From NCBI GenBank assembly GCA_963971535.1, contig OZ020586.1, positions 79,067,996-79,131,995 on the forward strand: a DNA stretch of 64,000 nucleotides, written 5' to 3'. Of the stretch, positions 32,361-44,385 are shown piece by piece (the stretch's first letter is position 1; each line of letters starts with the position of its first letter). The translations under genes were made by a program, and so were the position numbers. Under the pieces are notes generated by a model, which saw nothing but the letters and a program-made list of their open reading frames with translations, ran no database searches and had not been told where the DNA came from. Source of the DNA: Notolepis coatsorum. Lineage: Eukaryota > Chordata > Actinopteri > Aulopiformes > Paralepididae.

Positions 32361-32780
32361 AGATCATGGTCATTTTCCCCATGACCGCCTTGTGAGTGTT
32401 ACTCAGCAGCAGAGGAATGTCCGGGAAAGATGCGTGACAGATGCGTCACGTGATCTAGACGAGGCGCGCCATTGGCTGGCTCACTGCCCCCCCCCCCCCT
32501 ACTGTAGGACACTAGAGCGACCAAGTACAGGCTCCATTCATCCCAATGAGAGATGTAGAGATTTTGGATGAATGTGGCTATTTCTTCTTTTTGCCGTAGA
32601 ATATGGTTGCGTTACGTATAACATTCTTCTTTTGGTTTCTTTGAAGCATGATGGTTATATGACCGTTTTCCCATTTCTTTACACAGTCCTTTGCATTTTT
32701 ATTGAACACTGCAAGGTCTTTCGAGCTGCAAGGGTTTGGGTAGTATAGAGGGCAGACAAGGTAGTGCTCCATACTAGTAT

Positions 32781-33235
32781 GTTTTAGTTTAGTTTATTTA
32801 TTTAGCACATTATTTAAAAAACTGTGCTAGGAGGGAACGAAGACCAAAGGGCTTGTATAAAGTTCCACTCTCATCCCATCAATGTCCATAATCATATATG
32901 AACGAAATACATGTAAACATGGTCTAGAAAATAAACTCAAAACAAGATCAGAGACATAAGGCAAACACTATAGCGAAAAAATGGAAGATAGACACGGATA
33001 GATGGCATGTTCAAGAAAAAAAAAGTACATGGTCTGCTTCTCCACATTCACAGGTGGTTGGACCAGTCTTGTAGCCCCATCTGACCAGGGCAGTCTTTGA
33101 TCGCCCTGTTCTCGTTCTTTAAGGTGGTTGAGGTGTTTTCCACTGAGAGCCCAGGGTTGGGTATCGAGAACAACAGAGTACCAAGTGTCACCAATTCCAA
33201 CATGGTCTATAGTACGACCCGGACCCAAATCATAG
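32781..33235 (-). mobile_element. LINE 3' end with reverse transcriptase C-terminus, minus strand
   Basis: On the minus strand, frames near 33220-33000 give WALSGKHLNHLKEREQGDQR and LVRWGYKTGPTTCECGEADH. This is the C-terminal pattern (W-LN--R-G--R, then KWG----C-CG---H) of fish non-LTR reverse transcriptase proteins. The 3' UTR follows down to TTTATTTATTTAGCAC at 32793. Frame-shifted and truncated. Confidence 0.55.
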
Positions 33236-33505
33236 CCTCCAAATAGAATGACCAGCGGAGCTCTTAATGCTGGCGGTTTTCATGGCTACACTTACAGGAC
33301 AACAATGAAACCGAACTTCGAAACTTAATAAAATGCACTCATGCTGTCAGCGGTCTGCTGCAGCCATGTGTTCCATCTGAGCAGCTGCTCTTCAGAGGCA
33401 GGTCAGAGAGAACGGAGAGAGAGTTACAGATGTAACAACGACTCTCTGATAGAACAAAAGATACCAAGTTTAAATTGGTGATTCGGTGTTAGAATGGTAA
33501 TACAA

Positions 33506-33991
33506 GAGGCGGTCAGGTGGTGTAGCGGAGATTGCGCTCGTCACCAATGCAAGAGGCTGCGGTCTCGACTCCCGGAGTCAGCATTGCTTGGGGCTTGGGC
33601 TGATCGCTATACTAACTCGTTTGGCTGGGTTAGGGGGAGGGCAAGTCATGGGTGGGAAACTGGCGTTGTGGACACGCGACGCCTACAGGTCAGGTCTGGG
33701 CGCCTGCTCAGCGGAGGCAGGACTTGATGAAGGCAGCGTGACCTCCCACGCGTTACACTTCACCAATGAGAGTCCTCGCTGCCAGGTGAGAAGAGAGCCA
33801 CTGGCTGTCGCCGCGTGTGTCGGAGGAAGCGTGCGGATACTTCAGGGTTCCCTTGTACCGACCAGTAGGAGAACATGCGCACAACAACCAGGTAGGGGAG
33901 GGGGGGAATTGGCACAACGACTAAATTGGGACGGGGAGAAAACGGAGAAAAATCGGAGAAAGAGAGGATTAAAAAAAAATAAAAAAAAAAT
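33506..33991 (+). mobile_element. tRNA-derived SINE, copy 1 of 5
   Basis: The 13-bp duplication AATGGTAATACAA flanks it (33493-33505, 33992-34004). The head has box A-like TGGTGTAGCGG and box B-like GGTCTCGACTCCC. The body contains GTTACACTTCACCAATGAGA and GGGGGAATTGGCACAACGAC, and the 3' end is A-rich. Nearly identical in layout to the copies at 37085, 40482, 43616 and 48631. Confidence 0.85.
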
Positions 33992-34560
33992 AATGGTAAT
34001 ACAAAATGAGGTTTCCATTTTGGCATCGTTTATGAACCAGCATCGTTTAGGAACCAGCATCGTTTATGAACCAGCAGCGTTTATGAACCAGCAGCGTTTA
34101 GGAGATACCCAGGAGATACCCCACCTGGGTACCTGGCAACGCATATTATTCATTATAAATGTCTTGATCTACATAACATAAAGAAGACTTTTCTAAAGAA
34201 AGTTCTAAGAAGTATATTTTTCATCTACACGATAAACTATATGAATATTTACAGTGTTTTTGATTATCACATAAATCCCTGATTGCATCTTTAAAGTGTA
34301 TTAAACGTAGCAGCGCGCTTGGAGCAGGACTGGGGAAACAACACATCTGCCAGTAAAAATAAATAAATTAGACCTCGCCGGCAAGGACAAATATAACCCA
34401 TGTATCATGTAAATGGTTTTGGCTCACTCCCAAAAGTAGATCAGGCAGTTGAAAGGGGAAGCGCTTTCCTCCCTGTGTGTTCCCTCCTTTGAAGGATGTT
34501 ATCAGGAGTGTCTCTAGATTTACATGGTAATGGATCAATGTGACTAGTAAAAGAAGAACA

Positions 34561-35061
34561 GACCCTCCAACCGCTAGCCTCACAACCTGCCTCTAGCCTC
34601 ACAACCTGCCTCTAGTCTCACAACCTGCCTCTAGTCTCACAACCTGCCTCTAGTCTCACAACCCCCCCCCCCCCCTAAGGGCCCCAACCTCCTGCTAGGG
34701 GCCCCAACCTCCCCCTAAGGCCCCCAGCCTCCTCCTAGGGGCCCCAACCTCCCCCTAAGGGCCCCAGCCTCCTCCTAGGGGCCACAACCTCCCCCTAAGG
34801 GCCCCAGCCTCCTCCTAGGGTAGGGGCCCCAACCTCCCCCTAAGGGCCCCAGCCTCCTGCTAGGGGCCCCAACCTCCCCTTAAGGGCACTAGCAGAAGCG
34901 GCTTGTGGATGCTTCGCCACTAGGGGCGCTATACCAAACATTTTGCAAACATGTACAAGGCACGCATTGGCGAATATTATCACCATTGCCATCGATCAAT
35001 ATATGATCAGTCAGTCAAATGCAACCACGTTTCCAATAGCCCAACACAAACACGCACAGCT

Positions 35062-35101
<40 letters not shown>

Positions 35102-36150
35102 GCCACTCACCAGCTTGTTGTTGTTAAATTGACAGCAGATCAGGCAGCAGGGCTTGATAAAGTATAATCCACTGCATTGTCCATTGTGCATGTCCCTCCA
35201 ACTCACTTTGTTTAATTGAAACGTGGTGGGCTTGATAAAGTGTATAATCCGCTGTTGATGATGTATATCCAGAACACTGTCCACTGTCCACCAGACTGCA
35301 TCCGCCATATAGCTTGTTAGCTGTTAGCACCACAACAAGACAGTTTGTCCATTTCCGCGTCGAACAGACTGCAAACTACCTGGCGTTCTATCGCCATGCT
35401 CTAAGACAAACTCTAACCTTAACCAACTTTGAAAGAGTGCCTAAGCTTAACCGTCGAAGAACTTGCAGTCACGCTCTAAATAGCTGCATCTCAGTCACAA
35501 CAACACAACTCTCTCCCGAATAAGCTAGAATTGGAACATTAGAAAGTGGATTCGGCCAATCAAAGATCGTCTCCGCGAAATGCTGCTACGGAAAAAAAAA
35601 CTGCAGTCGGCCAATCAGAGAGCGTCTCCGCGAAATGCGGCTACAGAAATTCTTGACGCTGCAGCCTAGACCGCTTCAAATCGCGCCCGGATTCCAACAT
35701 AATAGTCATATTTCAACGCACAACGCGTTACGCACGGATTGGCTGCGACGGATACAGCGATCGAACAGTGACGCGCACTCAGAGCGCTATCGCGTCTAGC
35801 CCGGGCCGAGAAATATAAAAATAAAATAAAATAAAAAAAAAGTGAGTCACTTCCTGTTCAGGAAAACGAGTATTTTTATTTTATATAGTAACGTTATATT
35901 GTGCATTGGAAACACAAACATACTTAAAATGAGTAAATATTATTCATTTTAAACATGTTTATATTATTTATAGGGCTATAAAACTAAAAACTAAAAAAGA
36001 ATTGTTCTTGTTCTCTCATATAACCAGGGCAGGGCCTGAGGGGGGGCGGCCGCCACTGGGCACTAGCCTCCTCCTATGGGCCCCAACCTCCCCCTAAGGG
36101 CCCCAGCCTCCTCCTAGGGGCCCCAACCTCCCCCTAAGGGCCCCCACCAT
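34561..36150. repeat. Minisatellite, interrupted by a hAT element
   Basis: First about five units of CTAGTCTCACAACCTGCCT, then about 37-bp units of the type CCCCAACCTCCCCCTAAGGG and CCCCAGCCTCCTCCTAGGGG to 34884. The same units resume at 36059-36150. The gap is exactly the element 34893-36058. Confidence 0.9.
34893..36058 (-). mobile_element. hAT-type element, 8-bp duplication
   Basis: Ends CAGAAGCGGCTTGTGG and, inverted, CAGTGGCGGCCGCCCC are flanked by GGCACTAG (34885-34892, 36059-36066). The right 750 bp match 9234-10080 in inverse orientation and include the CCAAT boxes and an ATGGCGGAT start at 35308 (minus strand). The frame from that ATG (MADAVWWTVDSV) does not continue into a transposase. 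Contains a (GA)n run at 35064-35099. Confidence 0.85.
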
Positions 36151-37069
36151 TCAACCACCTCCCTCTACCTATTGGGAACAGTATCTCAGTAATTGGACAC
36201 ATGGATCATCAAGAATGGTTAAATAGTATGCATTTCTTTATGCTGTTTTAACACCAAGGGATGGGCTTAAACCATGGAGGTGGCCACCAGATATACTTCC
36301 ACTTAAGGCCTCCAAAAGGCACGTGACGGCCCTGAGTAAAAGCATGATGGAATGACAGAGTGGTCTGTATTCGTTTCAATGAATTGAGTGGCACTCTCAG
36401 CGCAAGACACTTTAATAGACCACTTTTTCATCCTCTGCTCTCATCGGGAGAGGTCAGCGTAGAGTCTTTGAGATGGAAGCCAAGGCTGAGACATTGGCCT
36501 ATTAAAGGCCTAGAGCTTAAAGGGGCACTACACTAAAAAAAACAATGCCGATTTATTTTGCACTTAATCTCACACACGTCCAAAATACTTTTGCACACGT
36601 TAATTTAGTTTGACAGTGAATGAGTTTGAATATGGCCACCAGTGATGTTATCGAGGACATTGAATCCTCGTGTTGTGTTAATTACAGCTCAATGAAATGA
36701 TAAGGTGGCAGTCCCTATACACGGTTTCAAAGTGACATTAACATTACAAGAACATTAACAATAATATTCTGAAAGGACCTACATTCACTTCCTGTTACAG
36801 TGTTTGCTGATGCAATAGTTCACAGGAAATACATTTGGGTCCAAGCTGTTCCCTAGCAACAGAATTCCAGTGAAACCGTCTATAGGACAAGGTATCGCTA
36901 TTCATCTACATCATTTCACAGAGCTGTAATTAACAGTCTCTACAAGTATATGTATTTGGTGTTTCAGCTACAATATCCATAGATATCTTTTATGCAAAGT
37001 TTGTAGATTCGTTCCCAAATTCGCCGTCCGAAATCTGTCAATCAGTGACTTAGGGATGAAGATAAGATA
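36151..37069. other. No gene recognised
   Basis: Contains one possible MITE end (TTAAAGGGGCACTACAC at 36519) without a partner. Otherwise nothing recognised. Confidence 0.4.
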
Positions 37070-37084
37070 AGATAAGATATTCCT

Positions 37085-37557
37085 GGGGGGCGGTCAGGTG
37101 GCGTAGCGGAGATTGCGCTCGTCACCAATGCAAGAGGCTGCGGTCTCGACTCCCGGAGTCAGCATTGCTTGAGGCTTGGGCTGATCGTCATACTAACTCG
37201 TTTGGCTGGGTTAGGGGGAGGGCAAGTCGAGGGTGGTAATCTGGCGTTGTGGACTGCGACGCCAACAGGTCAGGTCTGGGCGCCTGCTCAGCGAGAGGCA
37301 GGACTTGATGAAGGCAGCGTGTCCTCCCACGCGTTACACTTCACCAATGAGAGTCCTCGCTGCCAGGTGAAAAAAGAGTCACTGGCTGTCGCCGCATGTG
37401 TCGGAGGAAGCATGCGGATGACTTCAGAGTTCCCTTGACCGACCAGTAGGAGAACATGCACACAACAACCAGGTAGGGGAGGGGGGGAATTGGCACAACG
37501 ACTAAATTGGGATGGGGAGAAAACAGAAAAAAAGAATTAAAAAAAAAAGAAAGAAAA
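37085..37557 (+). mobile_element. tRNA-derived SINE, copy 2 of 5
   Basis: The 15-bp duplication AGATAAGATATTCCT flanks it (37070-37084, 37558-37572). It is inserted in the AGATA-type microsatellite tail of the minus-strand LINE that continues at 37558. Sequence very close to copy 1. Confidence 0.88.
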
Positions 37558-37735
37558 AGATAAGATATTCCTTTATTGATCCCCTTGGGAAAATTCGGGC
37601 AGCATGGGAGAGGGGAGGTACAGGTATGGGCAGGGTAATGATATAAATACATAAATATGGGCAATAAAATGTAATCTGCAAAATAACCAGTGTAAACAAT
37701 ATAATTTACTCTGAATATAAACGGAAGTTCAAAGT
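37558..37735 (-). mobile_element. LINE 3' end, minus strand
   Basis: Same tail block as 3448 and 63828 (ATTCCTTTATTGATCCCCTTGG), with GGGCAGGGTAATG and GGCAATAAAATGTAATCTG. The AGATA tail lies to the left beyond the SINE. Confidence 0.55.
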
Positions 37736-37736
37736 G

Positions 37737-38089
37737 AGTCAGAAGATCTTAAAGAACTTCTACTCATGCACAATAGAGAGCATCCTGACATCACCTCCGG
37801 GTTTTGGAATAGCACCGCACACGACCGCAGCAGACTGCAGAGAGTGGCTCTGTCAGCCGAACGCACCATCGGAGGTGGGCTTCCCACTCTCCAGGACATT
37901 TACACCAGGCGTTGCAGGGCCTGGTGAGAATAGTCAAAGACTCTAGCCACCCTACCAACTGCCTCTTTGCACTGCTGCGGTCAGGCAAGCGCTACCGGAG
38001 TCTCATGGCCAGTACAGAGAGACTCAGAAGGAGCTTCTATCCCCAGGCCATCAGGATGCTCAATGTGGACTCTATGCAACACTAATCCA
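37737..38089 (+). pseudogene. LINE reverse transcriptase C-terminus, plus strand
   Basis: Frames give LKNFYSCTIESILTS, then in another frame YTRRCRA and SSHPTNCLFALLRSGKRYRS and RLRRSFYPQAIRML. This is the C-terminal region widespread in fish non-LTR elements (FY-CTIESILT, R-C--KA--I--DSSHP, LLPSGKRYRS, SFYPQAI). Frame-shifted and lacking catalytic motifs. Confidence 0.65.
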
Positions 38090-38159
38090 TCCATGCGTGC
38101 GTGCGTGCATGTCAGTGTGTTCTTTAACTCTACTGCAAGGTTTCTAAGGCAGCAGGTGG

Positions 38160-38380
38160 AACACAGGAGAGGAGAGGAGAGGAGGGGGGAGGCAAGGAGA
38201 GGAAAGGGGGGAGGCACGGAGAGGAGGCGAAACGATGTGGGGAGGAGAGAGGAGAGGAGGGGCAGGCAAGGAGGGGGGAGGAGAGGAGAGGAGGGGGAGG
38301 CAAGGAGATGAGAGGAATGAGGAGGAGGAGGCAAGGAGAGGAGAGGAGGGGGAGGCTAGGAGAGGAGGGGGCACTACAAG
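38160..38380. repeat. Purine-rich GGAGA minisatellite
   Basis: About 220 bases of GGAGAGGAGAGGAGGGGG-type repeats on the + strand. The open frames on both strands are low-complexity artefacts. Confidence 0.9.
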
Positions 38381-38419
38381 TGGGCGTACGCCTCAAGTAC
38401 ACTATGTAACACCACAGCA

Positions 38420-38865
38420 GTTTTACTTTATGCTCTCTCTGTTCTCTCTCTCTCTGTCTCTCTGTTTTTCTCTCTGTGTTTTTCTCTATCTCTCTGTCTC
38501 TCTCTCCCCTTCCCTCTCTCTCTATTTCTCTCTCTCTCTCTATTACATAACATATCTCTTTTGTGTATGGTCTGCCAGGCTTAGCTGTTGACCAGTTGCC
38601 AGCACCTCCTCCTCCCCCTCCCTCTCCTCCTCCCTGCTCCCCTCTTCCTGCCCCCGCCGATGCTGTCATGGCAACCTGCCGTCAGGGCACTGAAGAGTCA
38701 GGTGTCAGTCTATTATGTTCACACCCCCCCCCCCCCTCTCTCTCTCCGTCAGTCTCTGTCTGTGTATATCTCTCTCTCTTTATCTCTCTTTCTATTTCCA
38801 TCCTTTTTACCCCTTTTCTCTCTATTTCTTTCACTCCTCTCTCCATCTCTCTCTTTCACTTCATC

Positions 38866-38940
<75 letters not shown>

Positions 38941-39000
38941 GTCTCTCTCTCCCTCTCCATGTGTATTTTTCTCTTTCTCTTGTCTTTCTATTCTTGTCTT
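38420..39000. repeat. TC-rich tracts around a short unique segment
   Basis: TC tracts at 38430-38550 and 38730-38990 flank a CCTCC-rich piece (38600-38720). The segment after the second tract (39028-39110) has an acceptor-like GGGGCGACAG but no recognised product. Confidence 0.8.
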
Positions 39001-39227
39001 CCCCTCTGTTGCGCGGGGCGACAGTGGGATGTCAACATCAGAGAGGTGGTCCGGCCGGCGGAGGCTGCAGCGGAGGGCCTGTCCCGGTGTCTGTGGTTGG
39101 CAGGTTATATATAGACGCTGGGTGAAGCCATGGGAACACACGTCTGTTTGCTCTGCATGGCTGCTCTATTTTCTCCCAGGCTTGACGAGGTTGCTATGGA
39201 TACGATAGTCACTTAAATTGTACCCAG

Positions 39228-39495
39228 TAGTGATGCACGATATATCGGCCGATATGGCCGTTTTTTTAAACATCGGTATCGGTCCGATATCAAGATAGGG
39301 CCGATATGGGCAGAAATAATAATTTTTTCTTTTTTTTTTGCCTTAAATAGTTTCAAAATATCAATAATTTCTGAAAATAAGTTACAAAAGTAAAAAAGTA
39401 GATATCGACATCGGTAAATATCGGTATCGGCCAGAACAGCAATATTAATATCGGTTATTGGTATCGGCCACAATTTTCACATCGGTGCATCACTA
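39228..39495. mobile_element. hAT-type MITE, 8-bp duplication
   Basis: Inverted ends TAGTGATGCACGAT/TAGTGATGCACCGAT are flanked by the perfect 8-bp GTACCCAG (39220-39227, 39496-39503). The interior is ATCGGT/CCGATA-rich, like the ends of the larger element at 46482-49979. Confidence 0.9.
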
Positions 39496-39521
39496 GTACC
39501 CAGAGATGGTGTAGTGGTTAA

Positions 39522-39810
39522 GGGTGCTATAGATGAACCTTTTATGTCAAGTAATTATTATTAAACAAACAAAAAAAGAAAGATGTATATATATATATCC
39601 AGAGTGCTTTTAGAAAGGTGTGGAATGAAAGTATTGTTTTTATTGCCCAAAATGATTATTCATTAATTAATTTACAATTTTTTTAAGAATGTTGGCGGGT
39701 CCAAAATGTTGTTGTGTGCATGTGTCCCCTCCCTACTTCCCATTTCCCCACATGGAATGCACCTGGTTGGATAAATGACATCTAGTGGCCGAATGTTCTC
39801 TATAGCACCT
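39522..39810. mobile_element. TTAA-flanked MITE, second copy
   Basis: Ends GGGTGCTATAGA and AGGTGCTATAGA (inverted) with TTAA at 39518-39521 and 39811-39814. Same family as 24805-25107. Confidence 0.75.
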
Positions 39811-39814
39811 TTAA

Positions 39815-40318
39815 GACCCCCGGCCTCTGGAAAACATGTACCCAAGCTGGCCTGGAATCAGATCGCACCAGAACCATCTCTCCTGTGTCTTCCCTACTCT
39901 TGTCTCCCTTCTGAAATAAATACATTTAATAAATTGCACACACACAAAATCTTAACTGTCACTTAATTTGACTTAGAGGTAGAGAGGCAGAGCAGTAACC
40001 AGTGGGTTGTCGGTTCAGCACTGATGTGCCCTTGAGCAAGGCACTCTGACTGGACTGTAAACACATTTTAACGAGGCCCCAGCGGAGTAATATTTACTCA
40101 TGATTCGGCTGCTGTTTTGAAACCATAAAGATTGTAAATCGTCAGCTATGATGTGTTTCCAGATCAGCTAGGAGTGGTATTGATAAGCAGCAGTGGTATG
40201 GAAGGATACAGCAGAGTCAAGGTTCAGCTTCAGCGTCACAGGAAGTGACTGGACTTTGTTCTCTGCAAAGTACACGGTTCCTTGTGCTTGTGCCATTCTT
40301 TGTTTACAATTGAATTAA
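39815..40318. other. No gene; possible SINE fragment
   Basis: About 39970-40075 has tRNA-SINE-like wording (GGTAGAGAGGCAGAGCAGTA, CCCTTGAGCAAGGCAC) reminiscent of the element at 51631. Nothing else recognised. Confidence 0.4.
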
Positions 40319-41150
40319 AGGAACACGCCAACATTATGGGAAATGCTTGTCTTCTCCAGAGTCAGACAAGAAGACTCTGTTCAGTAGAAAGCTATCCGGC
40401 TGCAAGCTAGCCTAGTTTAGCACAAAGGAATGGAAGCGGATACGGACCACTAGCCTACAGTAGCTTAAAACTCCGGGAGAGGGCGGCCGGGTAGCACAGC
40501 GGACTAAGCGTCTGTCTACCACTGCAGAGACACTGGTATCGAATCCAGCTGTCAGCGGTGCCTCCGGCTTGGCTGGTCGTCGTACTGACTCAATTGGCAG
40601 AGTCAGCGGGAGGGAAGCCGGTGGGGTGGTAATCTGGTCGTTGTAAACAGCGACTCCTACAGGTCGGTCAGGGCGCCTGCACAGCGAGGGAGGGAAATGG
40701 TGAAGGTAGTGTGACCTCCCACGTGTTACACTTCACCAATGAGAGTCCTCGCTGCCAGGTGAAAAGAGGCTGCTGGCTGTCTCCTATGTATCGGAGGAAG
40801 CATGTGATAGACTTCAGGGCTCCCTAGACCGACCAGTGGGGGGCACATGCGCGCAATGACCAGGAAGGGGAAGGGGGAATTGGCATAACGACTAAATTGG
40901 GATGGGAGAAAAATACAGAAAAATAGGAGGAGAAAAAGTGGATACAAAAAAAATTACTCCGGGAGAGGTGTTTTTGGTCAACAGCTAGGCTAGCTGGTCC
41001 GTATCCACTTCCATTAATTTGTGCTAAGCTAGGCTAGCTTGCAGCCAGATAGCTTTCTACTGAACGCACAGAGAGGACTTTTGTATCTATCTTCTTGTCT
41101 GACTCTGGAGAATACAGAAAGCACTTTTCCCATAATGTTGGCGTGTTCCT
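40319..41150. mobile_element. TTAA-flanked fold-back MITE
   Basis: Long inverted ends starting AGGAACACGCCAACATTATG, with TTAA on both sides (40315-40318, 41151-41154). Without the nested SINE it is about 345 bp and almost palindromic. Related copies: 2336, 56292 and 62095. Confidence 0.8.
40482..40955 (+). mobile_element. tRNA-derived SINE, copy 3 of 5
   Basis: The 12-bp duplication ACTCCGGGAGAG flanks it (40470-40481, 40956-40967). It is inserted near the centre of the fold-back MITE 40319-41150. Confidence 0.88.
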
Positions 41151-41209
41151 TTAAACTCATTGGTGGGTGGGATATCATATCCTATGTTAAACATTTGTAC
41201 TATATTTCT

Positions 41210-41575
41210 AAACAATAAAATGGGAAGTAGTAAATATTTTTTCTTCCGCATTCAATGCCAAGTTCCCCTCAGAAGTAGTAGTAGTAGTAATAGTAGTAGT
41301 AGTTTATCTGCTATACAGCAACTTGCAATGGGCCTGGTCTACAAGATACACTACACCACTAAGGTACCCATGTACATACTTCCCAAAGGTCAGTGAATAC
41401 CACGACCACTACACCAGAGGGAGTTCCACAAATCATGTTCAACCCAGATTCGGCTCAAACAAGGGACTAAACACGTTTTGCAATTATCAATGTGGAACGC
41501 CCTACCCACAGCCATAAAACAAATGTGAATCCCTACACACCTTCAAAATCAATCAATCAATCAATCAATGAATGG
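41210..41575 (+). mobile_element. CR1/L2-group LINE 3' end, plus strand
   Basis: The plus-strand counterpart of the tail seen on the minus strand at 26203-26620 (GGGCCTGGTCTACAAGATAC, CAGAGGGAGTTCCACAAATC, GTGGAACGCCCTACCCACAG). It ends in (AATC)n at 41551-41570. Only decayed C-terminal codons remain. Confidence 0.6.
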
Positions 41576-42009
41576 GAAGCTCCCTCACCACTGAAACACA
41601 AGAGAAGAGAAACTGAAGAGAAGAAAGACCGATCAAGCTACCCCCAGGGGCAACAGAACACATCAGCAGGCTAACATAAAAAACACACGGGTCAGAATCT
41701 TTAAAGAGAAACTTCACCTAAATTAATATTGTAATATTGGTCCCATATTGTAGAAAGAGAGATTTACATTAATCTTTTTCATTACCATTATGTACTTTGC
41801 TACTTAGTAATCTACTATGCCTATATTACTATCTACTATGCTAATGTCTATACTACTATGCACGGTTTGACAAACAATCCTACTTAGCTCCCAGAGTTGT
41901 ACCCTTCCTGCTCCCTTCTGTTGTACAGAAATTGTTTGGATTAAAAGCGTCAGCTAGGTAGGCCTAGGTGCTATACGAATACTGTGAAAGTGTCGAACGT
42001 GGCTTTTAA

Positions 42010-42441
42010 ATGAGCCGTTCGGACTTCCGTAAGTTTGTGATGTCACAACTATACACTCATGGCACACGTTGGCCCTTGGCGCGGCCCGCCGTCCGACCTT
42101 GTATGCAGGAAGAAGACACCAAGCAGTCACTCGGAGCTAAGCAAGCTACAGTACAAGACGCAAGAAAATGTAAGGGGGGAGGTGGAGAGGGGGGCCAAGG
42201 GCGTTCAGGGTCTGAATGGCTGGAAGAAGAGGTGATCGTGTACACGGAGCATCCCCTGGATGTCCTCAATGTCATCTTCACCCGTATCTCCCCATGCATT
42301 GTCTATGGAGTAGCTGCAGATTTTGTACCTGTGTTGACCTTTAACGCTCTAGTTTTTGACAGTTGTTCATGTTCACAAAAAAATGTTGGACTGTCTTTAG
42401 ACCAGAGGAATAACATGTATGAATTCTTAAATTGGGTGTAG
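42010..42441 (+). CDS. Unrecognised 143-codon open frame
   Basis: The longest unassigned frame not made of simple repeats. It has a Gly-rich centre, then EWLEEEVIVYTEHPLDVLNV and IFTRISPCIVYGVAADFVPV. I recognise no domain and see no splice sites or repeats that explain it. It may be chance or a decayed element. The flanks (41576-42009) also show no recognised feature. Confidence 0.2.
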   Translation: MSRSDFRKFVMSQLYTHGTRWPLARPAVRPCMQEEDTKQSLGAKQATVQDARKCKGGGGEGGQGRSGSEWLEEEVIVYTEHPLDVLNVIFTRISPCIVYGVAADFVPVLTFNALVFDSCSCSQKNVGLSLDQRNNMYEFLNWV

Positions 42442-42485
42442 TATCCTACAGGGAAGTACAGTTGGATGATACAAACTATCACATT

Positions 42486-42835
42486 ATCTTTCTCTCTTTC
42501 TCACACTCACACACTCTCTCTCTCTCCCGCTTTCTCTCTCTGTCTCTCTCTCTCTCTCCCACACTCTCTCTCCCTCCCTCCCCCCTTCTCTCTCACTCTC
42601 TCTCTCTCTCTCACTCTCACACTCACACTCTCCCGCTTTCTCTCTCTGTCTCGCACACTCACACTCTCTCTCTCTCCCACACTCTCTCTCTCCCTCCCCC
42701 CCTCTCTCTCTCTCACTCTCTCTCATACTCACACTCTCTCTCCCGCTTTCTCTCTCTGTCTCTCTCTCTGTCTCTCTCTCCCTCCTCCCCTCTCTCTCTC
42801 TCCTCCCCTCTCCCTCTCACCCCCCCCCCCCTCTC
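42486..42835. repeat. TC-rich complex tandem repeat
   Basis: Higher-order repetition of a CTCCCGCTTTCTCTCTCTGT-containing block within TC repeats, at least three times. Confidence 0.85.
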
Positions 42836-42969
42836 TGTTATACACTCGGGATATTACAGTAAAGGCCACATCTCCCTGACAGACCTGTATTCTCAGACTG
42901 CGAGCGCCTGACTGACCGGCGTTAAAGCACCATAACGTAATGTTTCACTAGGTCAGACATTTATGACTC

Positions 42970-43090
42970 ATCACAGGAAGAGGGGGGAGGGGAGGCACAG
43001 GTATGTGCAGGGTAATCGAATAAAGACATAAATATAGGCAATAAAATTAAGTATGAATATAAACATATGAGAAAATAGTATACAGTATAC
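42970..43090 (-). mobile_element. LINE 3' end, minus strand
   Basis: The GGGGAGGCACAGGTATGTGC / GGCAATAAAAT block shared with 37605 and 20620; AGATA tail not visible. Confidence 0.45.
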
Positions 43091-43129
43091 ATTTTTTTAT
43101 TTCCCCAAATGTTGGTGTGTTCTTTTAAA

Positions 43130-43430
43130 TTGCTCCGTTCTCCACTTGTCATATGACTTCACAAGCGTCAATGTTTTATTTATCATCTGCATTTGATGAT
43201 AAAATCGTAATATTCTGAAGAGCCAAGACTTTCATTCATAATCTCAGTGAGACAGAGCGGGAGGGAGGGAGAGTTCTGAGTAGGACCAGAGTAGATTGAC
43301 TATTGTTAGCTCCTAGCTTGTCATCATGCCTTTACAAGCTTCAGGATTGTATTTATCATCTGAATCTGGTGTAAAAAAAGTGTGATATTCTGAAAGCCAA
43401 GACTTTTTTTTATTTTAAATCAAACAAAAC
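43130..43430. repeat. Diverged tandem duplication, about 2 x 170 bp
   Basis: Two related segments. Each contains CTTGTCAT, TTTACAAGC/TTCACAAGCG, TATTTATCATCTG and GATATTCTGAA(A/G)AGCCAAGAC wording. Confidence 0.6.
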
Positions 43431-43615
43431 CTCAAAATGAAAAAAAATTAAAACTGCATCAGGCTGCTGCATCATTGCTAATAAGCTGTAGATTTATATG
43501 GAATTTGTGGAATTTGTGTGGGTTCAACTCGTGAACAGTAAGATGCGCAGTGGAATGTTTCTCCACTAGCTTTTATTATGTGCGCACTAAGCAATATAAG
43601 AAATAAATAAAACCA

Positions 43616-44086
43616 GCGGCTGGGTGGCGCAGCGGACATTGCGCTCGTCACCAACGCAAGAGACACCGGGTTCGACTCCGGCTGTCGGCGTTGCCTCCGG
43701 CTTGGGCCGGCCGTCATACTCAATTGGCAGTGTTAGCGGGTGGAAGTCGATGGGTGGTAATCTGGACGTTGTGGACAGCGACTCCTACAGGTTGGTTGGG
43801 GGACGCCTGCACAGCAGAGACAGGAAAATAGCGGGGGTAGTGTGAGCCTCCCACACGTTACACCTCGCCAAATGAGAGTCCGCCCTGGCAGGTGAAAAGA
43901 TGTGACAGTCTGCCTCCACATGTATCGGAGGGGACATGTGATGCAAGGCTTCTATCCTCCCTACAACCGACCAGTGGGGGGCATGTGCGAGCAACGTTCA
44001 AGACAGGGGAGGGGAGAATTGGCACGGCTAAATTGGGATGGGAGAAAAAATTGAAAAAAGGAGAAAAAATGGACAAAAAAAAAAGT
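43616..44086 (+). mobile_element. tRNA-derived SINE, copy 4 of 5
   Basis: The 15-bp duplication AAATAAATAAAACCA flanks it (43601-43615, 44087-44101). This copy has the clearest internal promoter: box A TGGCGCAGCGG (43625-43635) and box B GGGTTCGACTCC (43668-43679). Confidence 0.88.
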
Positions 44087-44382
44087 AAATAAATAAAACC
44101 AACAATAAATAATACCACTAGAGAACAAGATGGTATATGGAATATTAATACAGTCTATTCCACTATAGCTATATCTGCACAATTGGGTTTAGTTCTTATT
44201 TATTTATTCACTGTCATTTGCAGTGTTTGTGTAGTGCTTTTATTTATTTTCGGACATCACGGTGCCTCTATGAGTCATGACTATATGTAAAATGTAATTG
44301 TTAATGATACAAATATTATCGTATTTATTATTATTATAATTATTTAATTCCGAGGATGTCTGTAGAATCGACGTTAACACTT
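44087..44382. repeat. Dispersed repeat, second copy of the 22.3-23.1 kb family
   Basis: Homologous to 22585-22870. The family continues on the left before the SINE (43480-43615) and resumes, diverged, at 45630-45780. Confidence 0.55.
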
Positions 44383-44385
44383 TGA

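Noticed and set aside
38160..39208. Long frames of up to 206 codons in the GGAGA and TC tracts
   Set aside because: Simple-sequence translations; no homology and no splice context.
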